Shown here piece after piece: positions 27,857 to 40,300 of a stretch of 64,000 nucleotides of DNA. Within the stretch, counting starts at the first letter, position 1. The number at the start of each line of letters is the position of its first letter. Location of the stretch: assembly GCA_003254905.1 (NCBI GenBank), contig QANU01067372.1, forward strand, positions 26,856 to 90,855, written 5' to 3'. The DNA is from Nissolia schottii (taxonomy: Eukaryota > Streptophyta > Magnoliopsida > Fabales > Fabaceae). Both the position numbers and the translations under genes were made by a program. Below the pieces are notes generated by a model. The model had not been told where the DNA came from. It ran no database searches and worked only from the letters and a program-made list of their open reading frames with translations.

Positions 27857-30800
27857 TTATTGCTTCCTTCCTCTTCCCCTCTTGGTCGGTTGTGCATCCA
27901 TTTGTTCTCTGCCAGTGACTTCTGATAGATCCACTGCAGAATAAGAGGATTTTTTTTTTTTTTAACAAAACAAGAGTGAGAAAAAATCCCTGTAAGCAAA
28001 GATGAGGCAAGGAAAGGAACCTAAATGTGTCATCATCGTGTGCCACGTAACTGTGACTTTCAAGCATGTTACTGCATCCACTCATCTTAAACTTTAAAAA
28101 TCAAAATTTAAGTTCTACTTATTATTCCTTCGCATGATTTCAAATATTTACTAGTATTGCAGGAAAACAATTCCAAAATCATTTCTCAGACAAATATGTC
28201 CCTCTCCAAATATGAGCATAAGTGTATCATGATTTAAAAAAAAAAAAAAAAGGGCATAACAAAAGACAAACCTTCTGGTCCCCGAGCCATCAAAGTAAAG
28301 AATATATTATTCAGTTTTTCCATCTTCTTAGCTTCTTGTGCTTGGTCCGTCTTGTACTTCAGACACTGGTCAATAATAATATCAATCAACTTCAGGAACA
28401 TTTATGTGAAATGTGAGTGAGACAGCAAGGGGTAGAAAAAAAGTTCTTGTTCAAGAGCAAGGAATATGCTTAAGCCACATCACTGCATCCATGGGCTTCA
28501 TACAAGCGACAAAAACTATATTCTATTCAAGAAAAGGTTCAGACGAAAGTGTATTGTTAACAAAATTCATTGATGCAAGGAGTCACATTTTGCTTACATA
28601 TGATTCCTCCTACCAAAAAATAAGAAAAAGGTTTTGCAATGTGCAACTTTTAATGGCCACCTATGAGAATTCCCAATTAGATGAAATCCTATGGCACATC
28701 AACATATAATAACATGCCAGAACCACCAATAATGGACTTGTCATCCATCACTAGTTCACAATGCAAAAGGGAATATAAAGATTTATATTGTATCAGTAAA
28801 TTAATGCCACTGAATTAATTCCTTTACCAGTGGAGATTCCTAGAGATAGCATCATTCTGTCATGCTTAGAATAAGGCATAAGATGCCATATAAATCCTTT
28901 TAGTTCGTTGGTGTAATGGGGTAATTGGAAAATTTATCTGTCATCACTCTTCAGTTTATCAGTCAAATGAAGAGAAACAAGAAAAAATAAATAAAGAAGC
29001 ATCACCGGGTATCTAATCACAACATTCTCCTGCATCTAGTTTTAACAAGTTTCAATCATCACAGGTAGGGGTGTTGTTCATGACCAGGCTTGGCAATCCG
29101 ACCTGGCCCTGTACAAAATTTATTTGGTCAGGTTCGGATTGTGAAATTGACCCAGTACCCTTTTGTTCCCGGTTCAGGCCATGCTCCGGGTTGGCCCAAC
29201 CCAACCCAAAGTAAATAAATTTTAAAAGGTTATATTTTCTAAAACAATAAATGATAAATTATAAGACTTTTTAACTTCAATTAATATATTGTACATAGCA
29301 ATATGTTATAATTGTACTGACATAATTTGTTTTTTAATATGTATTGTAAAATATTTCTTGAATTAAGTTTCTTACATCTAAAATTGAATGACTTTACTAT
29401 AACGTTCAAATCTTCCTATGTTGTCTAAGCATCGAGTAGACCCAATTTGACTTGGCCATTCGTCAAAAGGAATGACCCGGTCAAAAAAATCAAGTTAAGT
29501 TCGGGTCTTGTTTGAAAAATTGGCTACAATCATAATCACGGGAGGTTGGGGGTTTGGATGGGGAAGAGGGGGGGCTTCCAATCAGAACTCTTACATACAC
29601 ACCACTCATGAATAAAAGTAGAAGTAATAAATATACACACTCCTACAAATAGAAGCTACTTAGCAGATTTATATCACAATGCCATGACTTAGACCCTGAA
29701 GTATAAAATTGTTAGTTTTATAAAGATTTAAATGGATAGATGCCTGGAAGAAGCAAAACCCATTGAAAATACTAGACCTGTTCACCAACTGTTCAACGAA
29801 TTCATGACCCAATATGACAGCACAGAACCTTAAAATGGAGTTTTAACTTATATGTCTTCTAAAAGACCAACAATGCATCTGCACTTTACTTCAAATATAT
29901 TGCATGAACGCATGCAATGATGTGATATTAGGATGTCTGAAGTTTGAGAAAGGAGAAAAGATGAAAGAAAAATAAGAAGAAAATCAGCCCTGCTCATGGC
30001 CATAATAGCATACTGGGAAAAACTCCATTTTTCATTCCTCACTAAGGATCACTTGGCCAAAGAACCAGTCAAGAGATAGAATTAATAGGGAAATGAAAAT
30101 GTATTACTGTAACAGCTTGATATCAACGTGATCCTAAGGTGTTCTGAAGCTGAGTACAAGAAGTAAAACAAGAAAGGAAGATGACAATTATTGAGCTTTC
30201 AAGAGGCCCGAATCTCCCAAAATCCTTAACAGTTTCTCTGCCAAACTAACTTCACCACACACCCTTTATTCACTACCAAAATCCCACAAAATCCTCTGCA
30301 CACTCTATCTCCTATGTCAGCTAAGCATATCTAACTCTTGCTCTCCCTCATTTACCTACTGGATCAGGCCCACTCATATTCCTCCTTTCATAAACTTAAC
30401 AATATTGGGTTTGGGGTTTCTATCAGTATCATACAGGCATGTTGTTTCTGCTTTCTGCAATAGGAAGTTATCTTGTGTATTTTAACAGGTGTGCTGAGAA
30501 ACATGTTCATGGATGTGGGGGCAATATCATTCAACAATAGCTTTTGAGCAATCATTTATTCATTGTGCTCATTGAAAAATAGATGCTAAATAGAAATACA
30601 GGCGGTACAATTTATTTGTCAGCTGAAATATATGTAACTTGGAACTCAAAAGAAGAGAAATTTAAATCATAAGCATAAGAGACCACTCACCATTGAATAA
30701 AAAATGAAAAGGAATGTATAAAGGTCAAATAACTATCAACAATGACAGCACATATAGAGGTCAACAAATGTTACACAGTTTCAATTTTAAATTCAAACCT

Positions 30801-31477
30801 TCAAATCATCCATGACTAATTTGAAAATAGTCATATTTCAAATTATTCATACCTAAAGGACAAAATCATAAAAATAAAACCCAAAGAAACAACGGAAAAT
30901 TGTTGTTGGGGTGGGTAGAAAGGAAGTATTGGCCAATAAACACATTAATGGATATCCTAAACTCAACTTGTCAAGAAAGACAAGGGGCAAGGTAATTAGG
31001 GCTCTGTTCAAAAAATTGAAAAAGGACATTTACCATTAAAATCCATCACATTCCACAATTGAACACACAGTAGCACTTCCCTAATCATTGAGTGAGTCTA
31101 TGAGAATTATTACCTCTCGATTATCAGTGACCTTGAGAACCAATTTGCCATCACAGTGCCTGTACTTCATCACATACCGTGTCTACATTATGAAATCAAC
31201 ATCAAAACTTACTTTTCAGGAAACTTGGAAGTGTGTAAAGAATAGAAGATGAGAATGCAATTGAACTTTAGATCATCTGGATTCAATTGATTTTAATTTT
31301 TCCATAACTATTTCTCTAGGCAACCATACAGAAGTGAAAGGACAGAACATCATTAAAAGAAAAGCCTAATGAGGGGACAAGTTGACAAGAAAATAAGTTA
31401 CTTACACTTTGAGGATCAGCACGGAAAAGCTGAACGGATCGATCGACAAACTCGTCCCACGAAGTTACGTAAACCAT
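27857..31477 (-). CDS. SRP9: Signal recognition particle 9-kDa protein
   Basis: SRP9 pairs with SRP14 to bind the Alu domain of SRP RNA in the cytosol, where it slows translation of secretory proteins until docking at the ER. Coding exons on the minus strand are 31477-31406, 31182-31114, 28365-28272 and 27933-27857, all with GT-AG junctions and matching phase, giving 103 residues as in other plants. The chain starts MVYVTSWDEFVDRSVQLFRA, continues through a conserved TRYVMKYRHCDGKLVLKV segment (25-42), then a lysine-rich helix with KTDQAQEAKKMEKLNNIFF, and ends in a basic KRGRGRKQ tail. The 2.7-kb second intron carries transposon remnants. Assignment is certain at family level. Confidence 0.96.
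29066..29480. mobile_element. hAT-like fragment in SRP9 intron 2
   Basis: Begins taggggtgttgttcatgacc, like the termini of the hAT-type elements elsewhere in this window, and has ggttcgg / cccaacccaa blocks inside. A matching right terminus was not found, so it is probably truncated or too decayed to close. Confidence 0.35.
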
Positions 31478-31507
31478 TTTGATTGCAGCTACGCTCGCAC
31501 AGAACAC

Positions 31508-32225
31508 CTGCAGGTTCAACAAAAATGTCTCAGAGGCTGCATTTAGTGGTGGCTCAAACTCAGTGGAACAAACCCACCATAGCCGATTACTCCAATAAAT
31601 CTTCACTTTATTCTTTTAAATTACAAGTACTGTTAATATTAATTTCCAGGGATGTTCATTTTAGGTTTGGTTTGATTTCCAGTCAATTTGTGCAAAATAC
31701 CATCGTTCAATTTTCCATTTTTTTTACGCAACCAAACCGAATTGACTCTAACTAAGTTGGTTTAGCTCCGCGATTCATATAAAATTAAAAAAAATAAAAA
31801 ATTAAACACTCATCTTATTTCATATAATCCAACAACCTCAAGTGAAGAAAGCAAATCATGAGAAAAAGAGATATATCTAAAGATTCTACACACGCACACT
31901 TACATGAATCTGCATTACAACAACTCAATCAAATTCAGAAAAGACCGTAGTAGCGAAAAAAGAATATCCACAAAACTTAAAACTACAATCTGCCATTCTT
32001 CAAGTGGAGTGAAAAATAGAAGACAATAGAATTTCAAAGAATCCAGTAAAACCACATGCAACAGATGGCTTGGAACATCAAATTGTGAAATAAAATATTC
32101 TTTTCGTCACACAATTTTTCGTTTCTCTTTTTCCCCCCCCACTTTCTTTTGACTAAAATGATATGTTGATCTTTGAAAAATGTAGCTCGATCAAGGCAGA
32201 AAACCCTATTCAAATCGAATCTTAC
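31508..32225 (-). other. Leader intron of SRP9
   Basis: On the minus strand an untranslated exon ends cagag|gtaagattcg (32226/32225), and the next exon opens after ttgaacctgcag| (31508/31507), 30 bases before the start codon. Donor and acceptor are both close to consensus. The untranslated first exon lies at about 32226-32340. Leader introns of this kind often raise expression in plants; here that is inference. Confidence 0.6.
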
Positions 32226-32344
32226 CTCTGATTCGGATACGGCGGTTGCAGAATAGATTGGCGCTGAGGATCGCTGGGTCGTCGAAAGGGAATAGTGCAG
32301 AGGGAAAGCGCAGCGACTGAGAGAAGAAAAGAGAATGGAGACAA

Positions 32345-34145
32345 CGAAGGTAGGAGGGGGTTTATTGGGGGGGTATTTTAGTATGCACAATAAATAAGCC
32401 AGGGTATTAAAGTAAATGTGTGAATTCGGGTTTTGCTAAAATTGTATTCAACTCTAGACTATGTGCAAAATTGTAATTCATCTTATTTTTTTTATTGTGG
32501 TTGATTATTAATGATCTATTAGGTTTATATTTTCATTTTATTTATTTTTTGTTTTCAAAATTTTTTGAAGAAAATATTAAAAATACTAAACTTGTTTCAT
32601 ATTTTAAACTTTCGAGAACAATGTGGTAAACACAAGAAATAAAAATAATAAATGAGATTTTATTATTTTCATTGTTTTCATTAGTCTGACAGAAAAAAAA
32701 TAAAAATATAAACTTAACTGATCAGTGATAATCAATTGCATTGAAAATGAGAGGTGAAATGCAATTTTGACAAACCTCAAGAGTAGTTCATGCAATTTAT
32801 CAAGAAAAAAATGTTTCCTTCCTTTTGCACTCAAATTTGTATGTCCATTGCATTTAAATGGATGTGATTTGATTATAATATTAAATTAATAAATAATTTG
32901 AGTTAATTGGACACTTGACTAAACTTTAGACATTATAATATCGTTCTCTTAAATTTTATATGATATTGAAAAAAGCTTTAAAAAAATTGATGATTTATGG
33001 CTTGATATTTTTTTCTTTTTTTGTTTCACACAAGTATTCTCTTATTAAAACTAAACCTCATAAAATATTATGGCTTATTTTTAAATTTAAAGGACTCTTG
33101 TGGTTGATATTCAAAATTTAATTCGTCATATTATGACGTACCTATGATTAGATCAAATATCATAAACATAAAATTTTTAATCTTACCCATTTTTTAAGTA
33201 CTCATCCATTGAAGGGTTTGATTAATACACATGAGATCTTAAGTTTAATTTTCATTGAATGTAATTTTTGAAGTATAAAAAAAAGAGTACACTATTGGTG
33301 TGTTTAGATTGGCTTTAAAAAAAGAATTGCTTGATTTTTTTAAATAGAGTCGTTTTTGGTTTAGAGTGTTATTTTATATTTATAAGATAACTTATTTTTC
33401 ATGAATTTTCAAAACAAAAAACTTCATGAATTTTCAAAAAGATTTAACATATAAGTAGAGGCGTCCAACGTGCTGGCAAGGGCCCAAACTTTATTGGGCT
33501 TATAAAATTTTAACTCCCTCAAAAGCTTTTCTTAATTCTCAACCCAAAAACAGGTTTTTGCTAGCAAGGCCAACTTATTATTGACTCAAAAGGTGCCTAC
33601 TTAATCAAAAGGCCAATTCTATTGTTGTGAGATTGAGCTTTAAAGTCATTATTATTATTATTATTATCCTTCCTAACGAGTGTTCCTCCTAAAATTGCAC
33701 TTGCGTTTTTATTATAGTTTCATTCTGTTTATCACTCGTTTAATGACAACAAACTAATAATATAATGGATAAGAAGCCTCTAAAGTAAGGACATGACTTT
33801 GGGCAAAATAAGTGAGAGATAGATACCCCTTTGATCATCATAGTGAAAATGAATTTTAGTTATTATTTTATATATAATTCAAGGGTAACAGGAGGAAAAA
33901 AAAAAAATCAAAAGTCATTGTGGGGCGGGTGCAATTGAGAGCTTAGAAGAAGATGGGTCACAAGATTTTTTATTGGATTAACGAGAACAACAGTGATATA
34001 CTCTTGCTTTAGACACTTGATAATATTCTTTTTCTATTCATTTTTTTGTTTTTGTGCCAAACACTTGACGGCATTCAATGACTCGTGATCTTAATATTTA
34101 AAATTTAAAGGCCAAAATCTAATTCATACATTTTTGGTGCACCTC
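32345..34145. other. Intergenic between SRP9 and UGT
   Basis: SRP9 promoter on the left, UGT 3' flank on the right. AT-rich, with an (ATT)n run at about 33648-33668. The only noteworthy piece is a block at about 33890-33955 that recurs at 39265-39340 (listed separately). Confidence 0.45.
33890..33955 (+). repeat. Direct repeat A, copy 1
   Basis: An A-run followed by tcaaaagtcattgtggggc and, after a short gap, attgagagcttagaa. The same arrangement occurs at 39265-39340, where the copia fossil ends. Same orientation. Confidence 0.6.
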
Positions 34146-34494
34146 TTATGAGGCCGAGGCCACATCAGTATCGTTGACTCCCATCACACATGACGCTTGC
34201 ACGCTCTTAAGCTCACTGAGCTGCTCCACCAGCTCGTCCAATTGCTTCTGAGAGCTGCCATCCTTCTTGATTGCACTCAAAGCCGCATCCCTCAATTCCT
34301 CAGCCCGCACCCTCTCCCTCGTCTTCTCCAGAGACCCCTCTATTGTCCTCGCCAGCTGGCTCGGTTCTGGAACATTCTCCGTCCCCTCCGCGGCTCGAAG
34401 CGCCACGCCTAACTGGTCCACTAGCAGCTTCGCATTCGCGTACTGGTCTGCACCCATCGGCCACGTCAGCATCACCACACCCGAAACCAACCCT

Positions 34495-34525
<31 letters not shown>

Positions 34526-35576
34526 AGAACGCTCCCACTGCGCGGTGACTCAGTATGACCACCTGCGGGGCCCATCCCTCAATAATGACCCCCCTCTCCC
34601 GCACCCGATCCGCAAGTCCACTCAACACCTTGCCGTGCCCTTCCTCCACGTGTCGCCCGTCGTGATTCCTCACTGACAATATGAAGTGGACCCCACTGAG
34701 TTCCAACGCACGTGTCAGCACCTCCATCTGGTGACTCGTGATAACCGTGCGGCTCCCAAAGCAGACGTAAACGACCGAACCGGTCGAGCGCGAGTCAAGC
34801 CACGTGATGAGCTCGTCGCGATTGACGGTGCTGGATCCGCCGCGGTCTTCCGAACCGGTGGAACCGTCCGCCGGTATAGGAAGAACCGGACCCACGGCCC
34901 ACACTCTCTGGTGGCCGAGTTCCTTCTTCACGTGGTCCAGGTAAACCCGCTCCAACTCGGTGAAGGTGTTGAAAACGACGCCCCAGGTGCGGAGGTTCAG
35001 GAGCATGTTCTCCCTGTAAAATTCCCAAAAGGCCTCCCCTGTCTTGCTCGACGGGAGCTGCCACCGGGGGAAAACCGGGGAATTCGGCAGGTTGGGGAAC
35101 GAAACGACGGAGGAGTCGGAGTTGTCGTTGTCGTTTTGTGGGGGCAGGTCGCACAAGAGCGAGAGGGAGATGGAGAGAGCGAAGGCGGCCGAAGGGGAGA
35201 AGACGAGGCGGGGCACTTGGAGGTCGCGTGCGAGGAAGTGGGTCCAGCCGAGGAAGAAGTCGGAGATGATGGCTTGAGGGGGTGAGGGGTGGGCCCGGGC
35301 CCACTGGAGGAGAATCGGGTAGTGGTGGTGACGCATGGAGGTGACCAAGGCTACGAGCCTGCTCTGGTTAGGGTTCGGAAACTGGATGGGCGGGAGGAGG
35401 AGGGTTTGGAGAAGTGGGGAGTAATTGGTTGGGACCAAAGATTGGTTGGATGGGGTGACCAAAACGGTAACGGTCGTGCCTCGAGAGACTAGGGCCTTGG
35501 CGAGGTCCAGGAGAGGGATCACATGACCGGAAGTGGGGAAGGGGTACGCAAGGACGTGGGTCTGCGTTTTCGACAT
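34146..35576 (-). CDS. UGT89B1-like: UDP-glycosyltransferase, UGT89 type
   Basis: A cytosolic family 1 glycosyltransferase that moves a sugar from a UDP-sugar to a small molecule, often a flavonol or phenolic acid; the actual substrate cannot be read from sequence. One exon of 476 residues, normal for the family. The catalytic His is at 18 (TSGHVIPLLDLAK) and the partner Asp at 106 (IISDFFLGW). The 44-residue PSPG box spans 335-378, with WAPQ at its start, HCGWNS inside and DQ at its end. The closing Asp-Gln and overall N-terminus resemble UGT89B/UGT89A enzymes. The PSPG has SGVVMLTWP where many relatives have a Pro or Ser after GV. The gene is distinctly G+C-richer than its surroundings, which creates long open frames on both strands. 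It is flanked by a copia fossil upstream. Confidence 0.92.
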
Positions 35577-35612
35577 GTTTGGTTTGAGTTTGGGTCTGCG
35601 TGGTTAACTTCG

Positions 35613-35619
35613 ATTTATA
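35613..35619 (-). promoter_or_regulatory. Likely TATA box of the UGT gene
   Basis: tataaat on the minus strand 37 bases before the ATG, implying a very short leader of about ten bases. Position is plausible but the transcript start is untested. Confidence 0.4.
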
Positions 35620-36414
35620 AAACAATGTCCGGCAAAAGGTGGGAGCTGCAACTGATTAATAATTGCTTCTTCTCCAAGGTGACTTTTTGAGTCTGTTGTT
35701 TTGTTTTGCCTTTGGACTTGGCCGTCACTGCTGACGACATCGCATTTGGATAGGATAGGACTTTCAATTTCGCTTTACGATGGTTTGACCAACTGATGAT
35801 TTTACTGTAAGACTAGTGTTACTAAGCAAGGAATTAGGCTATAACACTAGTGTTACTAAAGTAAAGAGGGAGACATATTCTGAGTAGATTCGTATATTCT
35901 CATAAATTCCTCACATAATATAACGAATCTCAAAGTTGAATTAATAAAATAAGAATAAATCTTACTTCCTTTTTATAATGAAAGATTTTGTTAACAACAT
36001 TGGTTAAAAAATTTAAAATAATATAAGTTTATTAAAAAAATAAAATTTTGAAGTCTTTAATGTATTAAAAATTTTAAAAATTTATTTTTTTAATGAAATA
36101 TGTTCATTATTTTAAATTAATTTTAGCAAAAATACTATATTTAATAATACATATTTTATAATAAATTATATAATAGAAAATACATGCTATTGTTTCATCC
36201 ATTTATATATCTACTTTAAAGGCACTCTCTTGTTTTAAAGGCTGCGTTTTGTTGTTGATATAAGGCACAAATACAGGGACACGTGAATACAAAATTTTGT
36301 TTAGTTATAAAGATAGGTACAAAAACTTGTGTCTTGGAACAAAAAAAATTAGTGTACTTTTTGTACATCCGTTTTATTGGAACACGGGGATAAGGACAAA
36401 TACAAAATTTTATT
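35620..36414. other. UGT upstream region
   Basis: About 450 bp of mixed sequence, then AT-rich DNA that includes repeat B copy 1 (36136-36238). Near 35810-35860 the phrase actagtgttacta occurs twice within 45 bp. No coding sequence. Confidence 0.4.
36136..36238 (+). repeat. Direct repeat B, copy 1
   Basis: About 100 bp, recognised by tatttaataatacatatttt, then ataaattatataat, and gtttcatc...atctactttaaaggcactctcttgt. A similar block in the same orientation lies at 41094-41195 inside intron 1 of the GABA transporter. Identity is high but not complete, so the duplication is not recent. Confidence 0.65.
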
Positions 36415-36719
36415 GAAATTATAAATGAATGATGTAGAAATAGCTAAAGTTTCAGCAATAGTAGCAGATTGAAGCATAAGCAACAACAACAATAAAAGCT
36501 AACAAAGATGCAGAACAGAGAAGAAAAATTGAATTCAATTCGTTAGGCAAAAACTTAGACTTAAGCAAGGGGGAATAACTTTCAACTCAAGTAACTAATG
36601 TCTAACAAACTAACTAACTCATAACTAACTCTAACTGCATTAACTAATTGTTACTTCTTAAGTAGGTTAGTTTAAATACAACTCTAGTTAAGTTTACACA
36701 TTTTTAACTAGAGTTAACA
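36415..36719 (-). repeat. Probable 3' LTR of the copia fossil
   Basis: Starts TGTTAAC directly after the polypurine tract on the minus strand; the far boundary near 36415 is a guess from a CA end. No partner LTR remains in the window, so age cannot be set from LTR divergence. Confidence 0.45.
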
Positions 36720-39264
36720 TCCCCCCGCAAGTTGGATTGGGAGAATGAATAGAGAACAATCCAAGCTTGACAACCATACTATGAAACAGACCAGGTGCAA
36801 GAGGCTTTGTTAAGATGTCTGCAACCTGAAGCTTTGTAGAAATAGGAAGTATTTTGATAATGCCATGCTGCAGCTTGTCCCGAATGAGGTGGCAATCAAT
36901 TTCAGTGTGTTTTGTTCTTTCATGCATAACCAGATTCGAGGCCAACTGAATTGTCGATTGGTTGTCACAATAAAGCATAATTGGCTGTGTGTGAGGAATG
37001 CCAAGATCAAACATGAGATACAACAACCATTGAGCTTCACATGCTGCTTGTTTGAGTGCCCTATACGTAGCTTCAGAGGAGGATTTAGAAACAGTGGTTT
37101 GTTTCTTGCTTTTCCATGAGATCAAAGATGATCTAAGGTAAAAACAAAAACTAGTAACAGATTTCCTTGTGTCCAAGCAAGCTCCCCAATCTGAATCAGA
37201 ATATCCTGTAATGGATAAATCAAAGGTGGCAGAGAAATAAATCCCAGCAGCAAGTGAGTTTTTGCGATATTTGACAATACGATGAGCTGCTTGGAGGTGT
37301 TCATTGATTGTACAGTCAAGGAATTGACTTAGCTTTCTTAAAGCAAAAGATATATCTGGTCTGGTGTTGGTGAGATAGAGCAATCTGCCAATCAGTCTCT
37401 TGTATGCAGAATTATCCTGTAAAAGCACACCAGAATCTTTGCTCAAACGGCTATGACAGTCCATAGGTGTTGAAACAGGTTTGTAATCAAGTAATCCACA
37501 GTCCTAAATTAAATCTAAAGCATACTTCCTCTGGTATAGGTGAATTCCAGAACTGGACCAGGAAACTTCCATGCCAAGAAAAAAGTTGAGTGGACCAATG
37601 TCCTTGATTTTGAATAGATCATCCAACAATTTCTTGACAAAATTAATTTCATTAATGTCATCACTAGCTAACACCAAATCATCAACATAAACTAAAATGG
37701 CAGTATACCCTTGAGGAGTTTTCTTAGTGAACAAAGAGTAATCAGCCTTGGATTGTGTGTATCCATGATTGAACAAAACTGTGGTGAGTTTAACATTTCA
37801 TTGTCGGCTTGCTTGCTTAAGGCCATATAAGGACATTTGCAATTTGCATACCAGCTTAGTGTTAGAGACTTATAAGCCTTGTGGCATCTTCATATAAACC
37901 TCCTCGGCTAGGTCTCCAAGCAAAAATGCAGTGTTTACATCTAATTGATGCAAATGCCAATTTTTAGCTGCAGTAACAACCAATAGAAGCCGCATTGTAG
38001 TCATTTTAACCACAAGGCCCGAAGTTTCTGAATATTCTATGCCATATGTTTGATTGAATATATCCCTTTGCTACAAGTCTTGCCTTGTGTCTCTCAATGC
38101 TGCCATCAGGATTCAATTTGACCTTGAAAACCCATTTGTTGCTAATAGCCTTCTTGTTAGGAGGTAGTTCTGTCAATATCCATGTGCCATTGTTCTCTAG
38201 TGCCAATAGTTCAGCCTTGATCGCCTTTTGCCAACATTCATGAGCCACAACTTCTTTGTAGGTGGTAGGTTCAAATGTAGAAGAGAGGGCTAATGCAAAA
38301 TTTTTGTGTGATGCAGATAAAAATTTATAAGAAATGTAATTAGATAATGGATACTTGATAGAGTGATTGGTGTAGATAGCTTTAGATGCAGACAAGGCAC
38401 AATGATAATCTTGTAGATATGTAGGAGTCTTCTTCAATCTTGTGGATTTTCTGACAGGTGCTTGATCTGTTGAAGGCTGAGGCAATTTTGCTTCTGCTGA
38501 AATTGGGAAAGGTTGTCTACTGAAATGTTGGATAGGGTGGTGGTGTTTGGTATGAAAGATAATGATGGGGGATTGGATGATGCAGCAGGTATAGAGTTAA
38601 AAGATTGGTTGGTGTTGGACTGTGAGGAAGGATTGGATGAGTGTGTAATTGGTGATGTAGGTGAGGATGATGAAGGGAAATCAGAGAAAAGGTCTAATGT
38701 ATTTAAGGGTAAGGATGAGGGTGCAGGAGTGGTTGGAGCAATAGCTGGTATTGTAGCATGAGATGAGGGAAATGATGCTCATAAAATTTGACATTTCTTG
38801 ACAATAGAATTTCCTTGGATAGAAGGTCATATAGCAGACAGTCCTTGGTGCCTGATTTGTATCCCAGAAACATACATTTTCTGGCTCTAGGCTACAATTT
38901 GATTCTGTGGTTCTGCAGAGTTGTAGCATAGGCCAAGCATCCAAAAACCTTGAGGTATTGCAGGTCAAGTTTGGTGTGGTGTAAGACTTCATAGGGAGTG
39001 AGATCATAGAGGAAAGTGCTAGGTAGTCTATTGATAAGATAGATGGAATGAGCAACAACATAATGCCAAAAGTTGTGAGGTAGGCTAGACTGAAAAATAA
39101 AGGTTCTTGCTACGGCTAAAATATGCTGATGTTTTTTTTTACAACTCCATTCTGTTATGGTGTTTCTACGAATGTAGTGTGATGAATTATTCTTTTTGAA
39201 TTGTAGAATGAATGCATATTGAACTCAGGACCATTGTCCGTTGTTATGCACTTAACCTTCGTAA
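36415..39264 (-). mobile_element. Ty1/copia LTR retrotransposon fossil, 5'-truncated
   Basis: A minus-strand remnant of about 2.85 kb. In order along the minus strand it shows an integrase portion (about 39.25-38.7 kb), a reverse transcriptase portion (about 38.5-37.5 kb), RNase H (to about 36.75 kb), a polypurine tract next to 36720 and a 3' LTR. Gag, protease and the 5' LTR are missing; the left side of the element ends where direct repeat A begins. It is broken, with several interruptions, and looks of moderate age. Confidence 0.9.
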
Positions 39265-39340
39265 AAGGAGAAAAAAAAATCAAAAGTCATTGTGGGGCAC
39301 CACTAGCAGGCTGGGGCTATTGAGAACTTAGAAAAGATTA
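39265..39340 (+). repeat. Direct repeat A, copy 2
   Basis: Shares the A-run, tcaaaagtcattgtggggc and attgaga(a/g)cttagaa with 33890-33955 but carries about ten extra bases in the middle. It begins where recognisable copia sequence stops. Confidence 0.6.
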
Positions 39341-40300
39341 TTCACAACGGTTAAGGTGTTTTTAAGGTCGTATTTTGTTGCTTTCTTTGGGTCCAAGTTT
39401 TCGGCTATAGGAAAGGAAAGTCAACAAACGTGGAGAGGAAAATTGTATGAAAATTAGCTTATAAATAAGGGAAATTTTAGTTATATAGATGTTGAAGATG
39501 AAGATAAACGTAAAGTGATAATCGACATACGCTATACGTAAAATAATACATGGATTTAATAATCAAAATTATACTTATTTAACTGCGATTATAAAAATTT
39601 TGGCTAAGACCACATTTTTATTAATTATACTTAAAAAGTGTGTTATTTAGTATAAAAATCTATTGATCAACTACACTTTACAGTATCTAACATCGTCGTT
39701 AATTTAGCAACACTTCAAAAAAATACAATGTTAAGATTCACATATGTAGCTTAGCTTTATAATTTAATATAAGCAAGGCTGCACTTCTAATAAAGTGTTA
39801 TTTTTTAAAAAAAATTATACTTTTAAAATTGAAACATCCTTTCATGTAGTTATCAAACTGGGAGTGATCTTAAATACTATGAAATAATATATAATCTGTA
39901 ATACTAAGAAGAAGAAAAAAGAATATAATCTTTGGCAAATAAAATATTCCATTTTATACAAAACCAATACTTTTGTAAAGTATAGCTAATGAAAAGTATA
40001 GTTTTAGAGCGAACTTTTGTAGTGAAGTACGTTGTCGTGGCCAAAGTGTGCGATAATTATATATATGTCCATTTTTATATCAAAACATATATAGCTCTAA
40101 TACATTAATGAAACAGCTGCATGAGTAAAAGTGCGTAAAGTCTAACCTAGAACGGGACCGCTATCATTTATTTTGTTTTGATAATAAAATATCATGTATA
40201 CACACCAATCAAAAACATCAAGGACATATGCTGAATAGTATACATAGATGGTGGGAAAAGCAAATATAAGCAAAAAGTGATATTCCAAGTGAAACTAAAT
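39341..40300. other. 5' flank of the GABA transporter gene
   Basis: AT-rich spacer and promoter. No firm TATA box was chosen; atatatat near 40060 is about 240 bases before the start codon. No coding sequence. Confidence 0.4.

Noticed and set aside
28413-28709. 98-codon plus-strand frame in SRP9 intron 2
   Set aside because: It starts within the last bases before exon 3 of the opposite strand's intron and has no recognisable domain; a chance frame is more likely.
32034-32390. 118-codon minus-strand frame before SRP9
   Set aside because: It covers the SRP9 untranslated first exon and part of the leader intron; a good donor at 32226/32225 cuts through it.
34197-35625. Several open frames of 65-199 codons on both strands across the UGT gene
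   Set aside because: They are products of the gene's high G+C content; none has family features, while the 476-codon frame has all UGT motifs.
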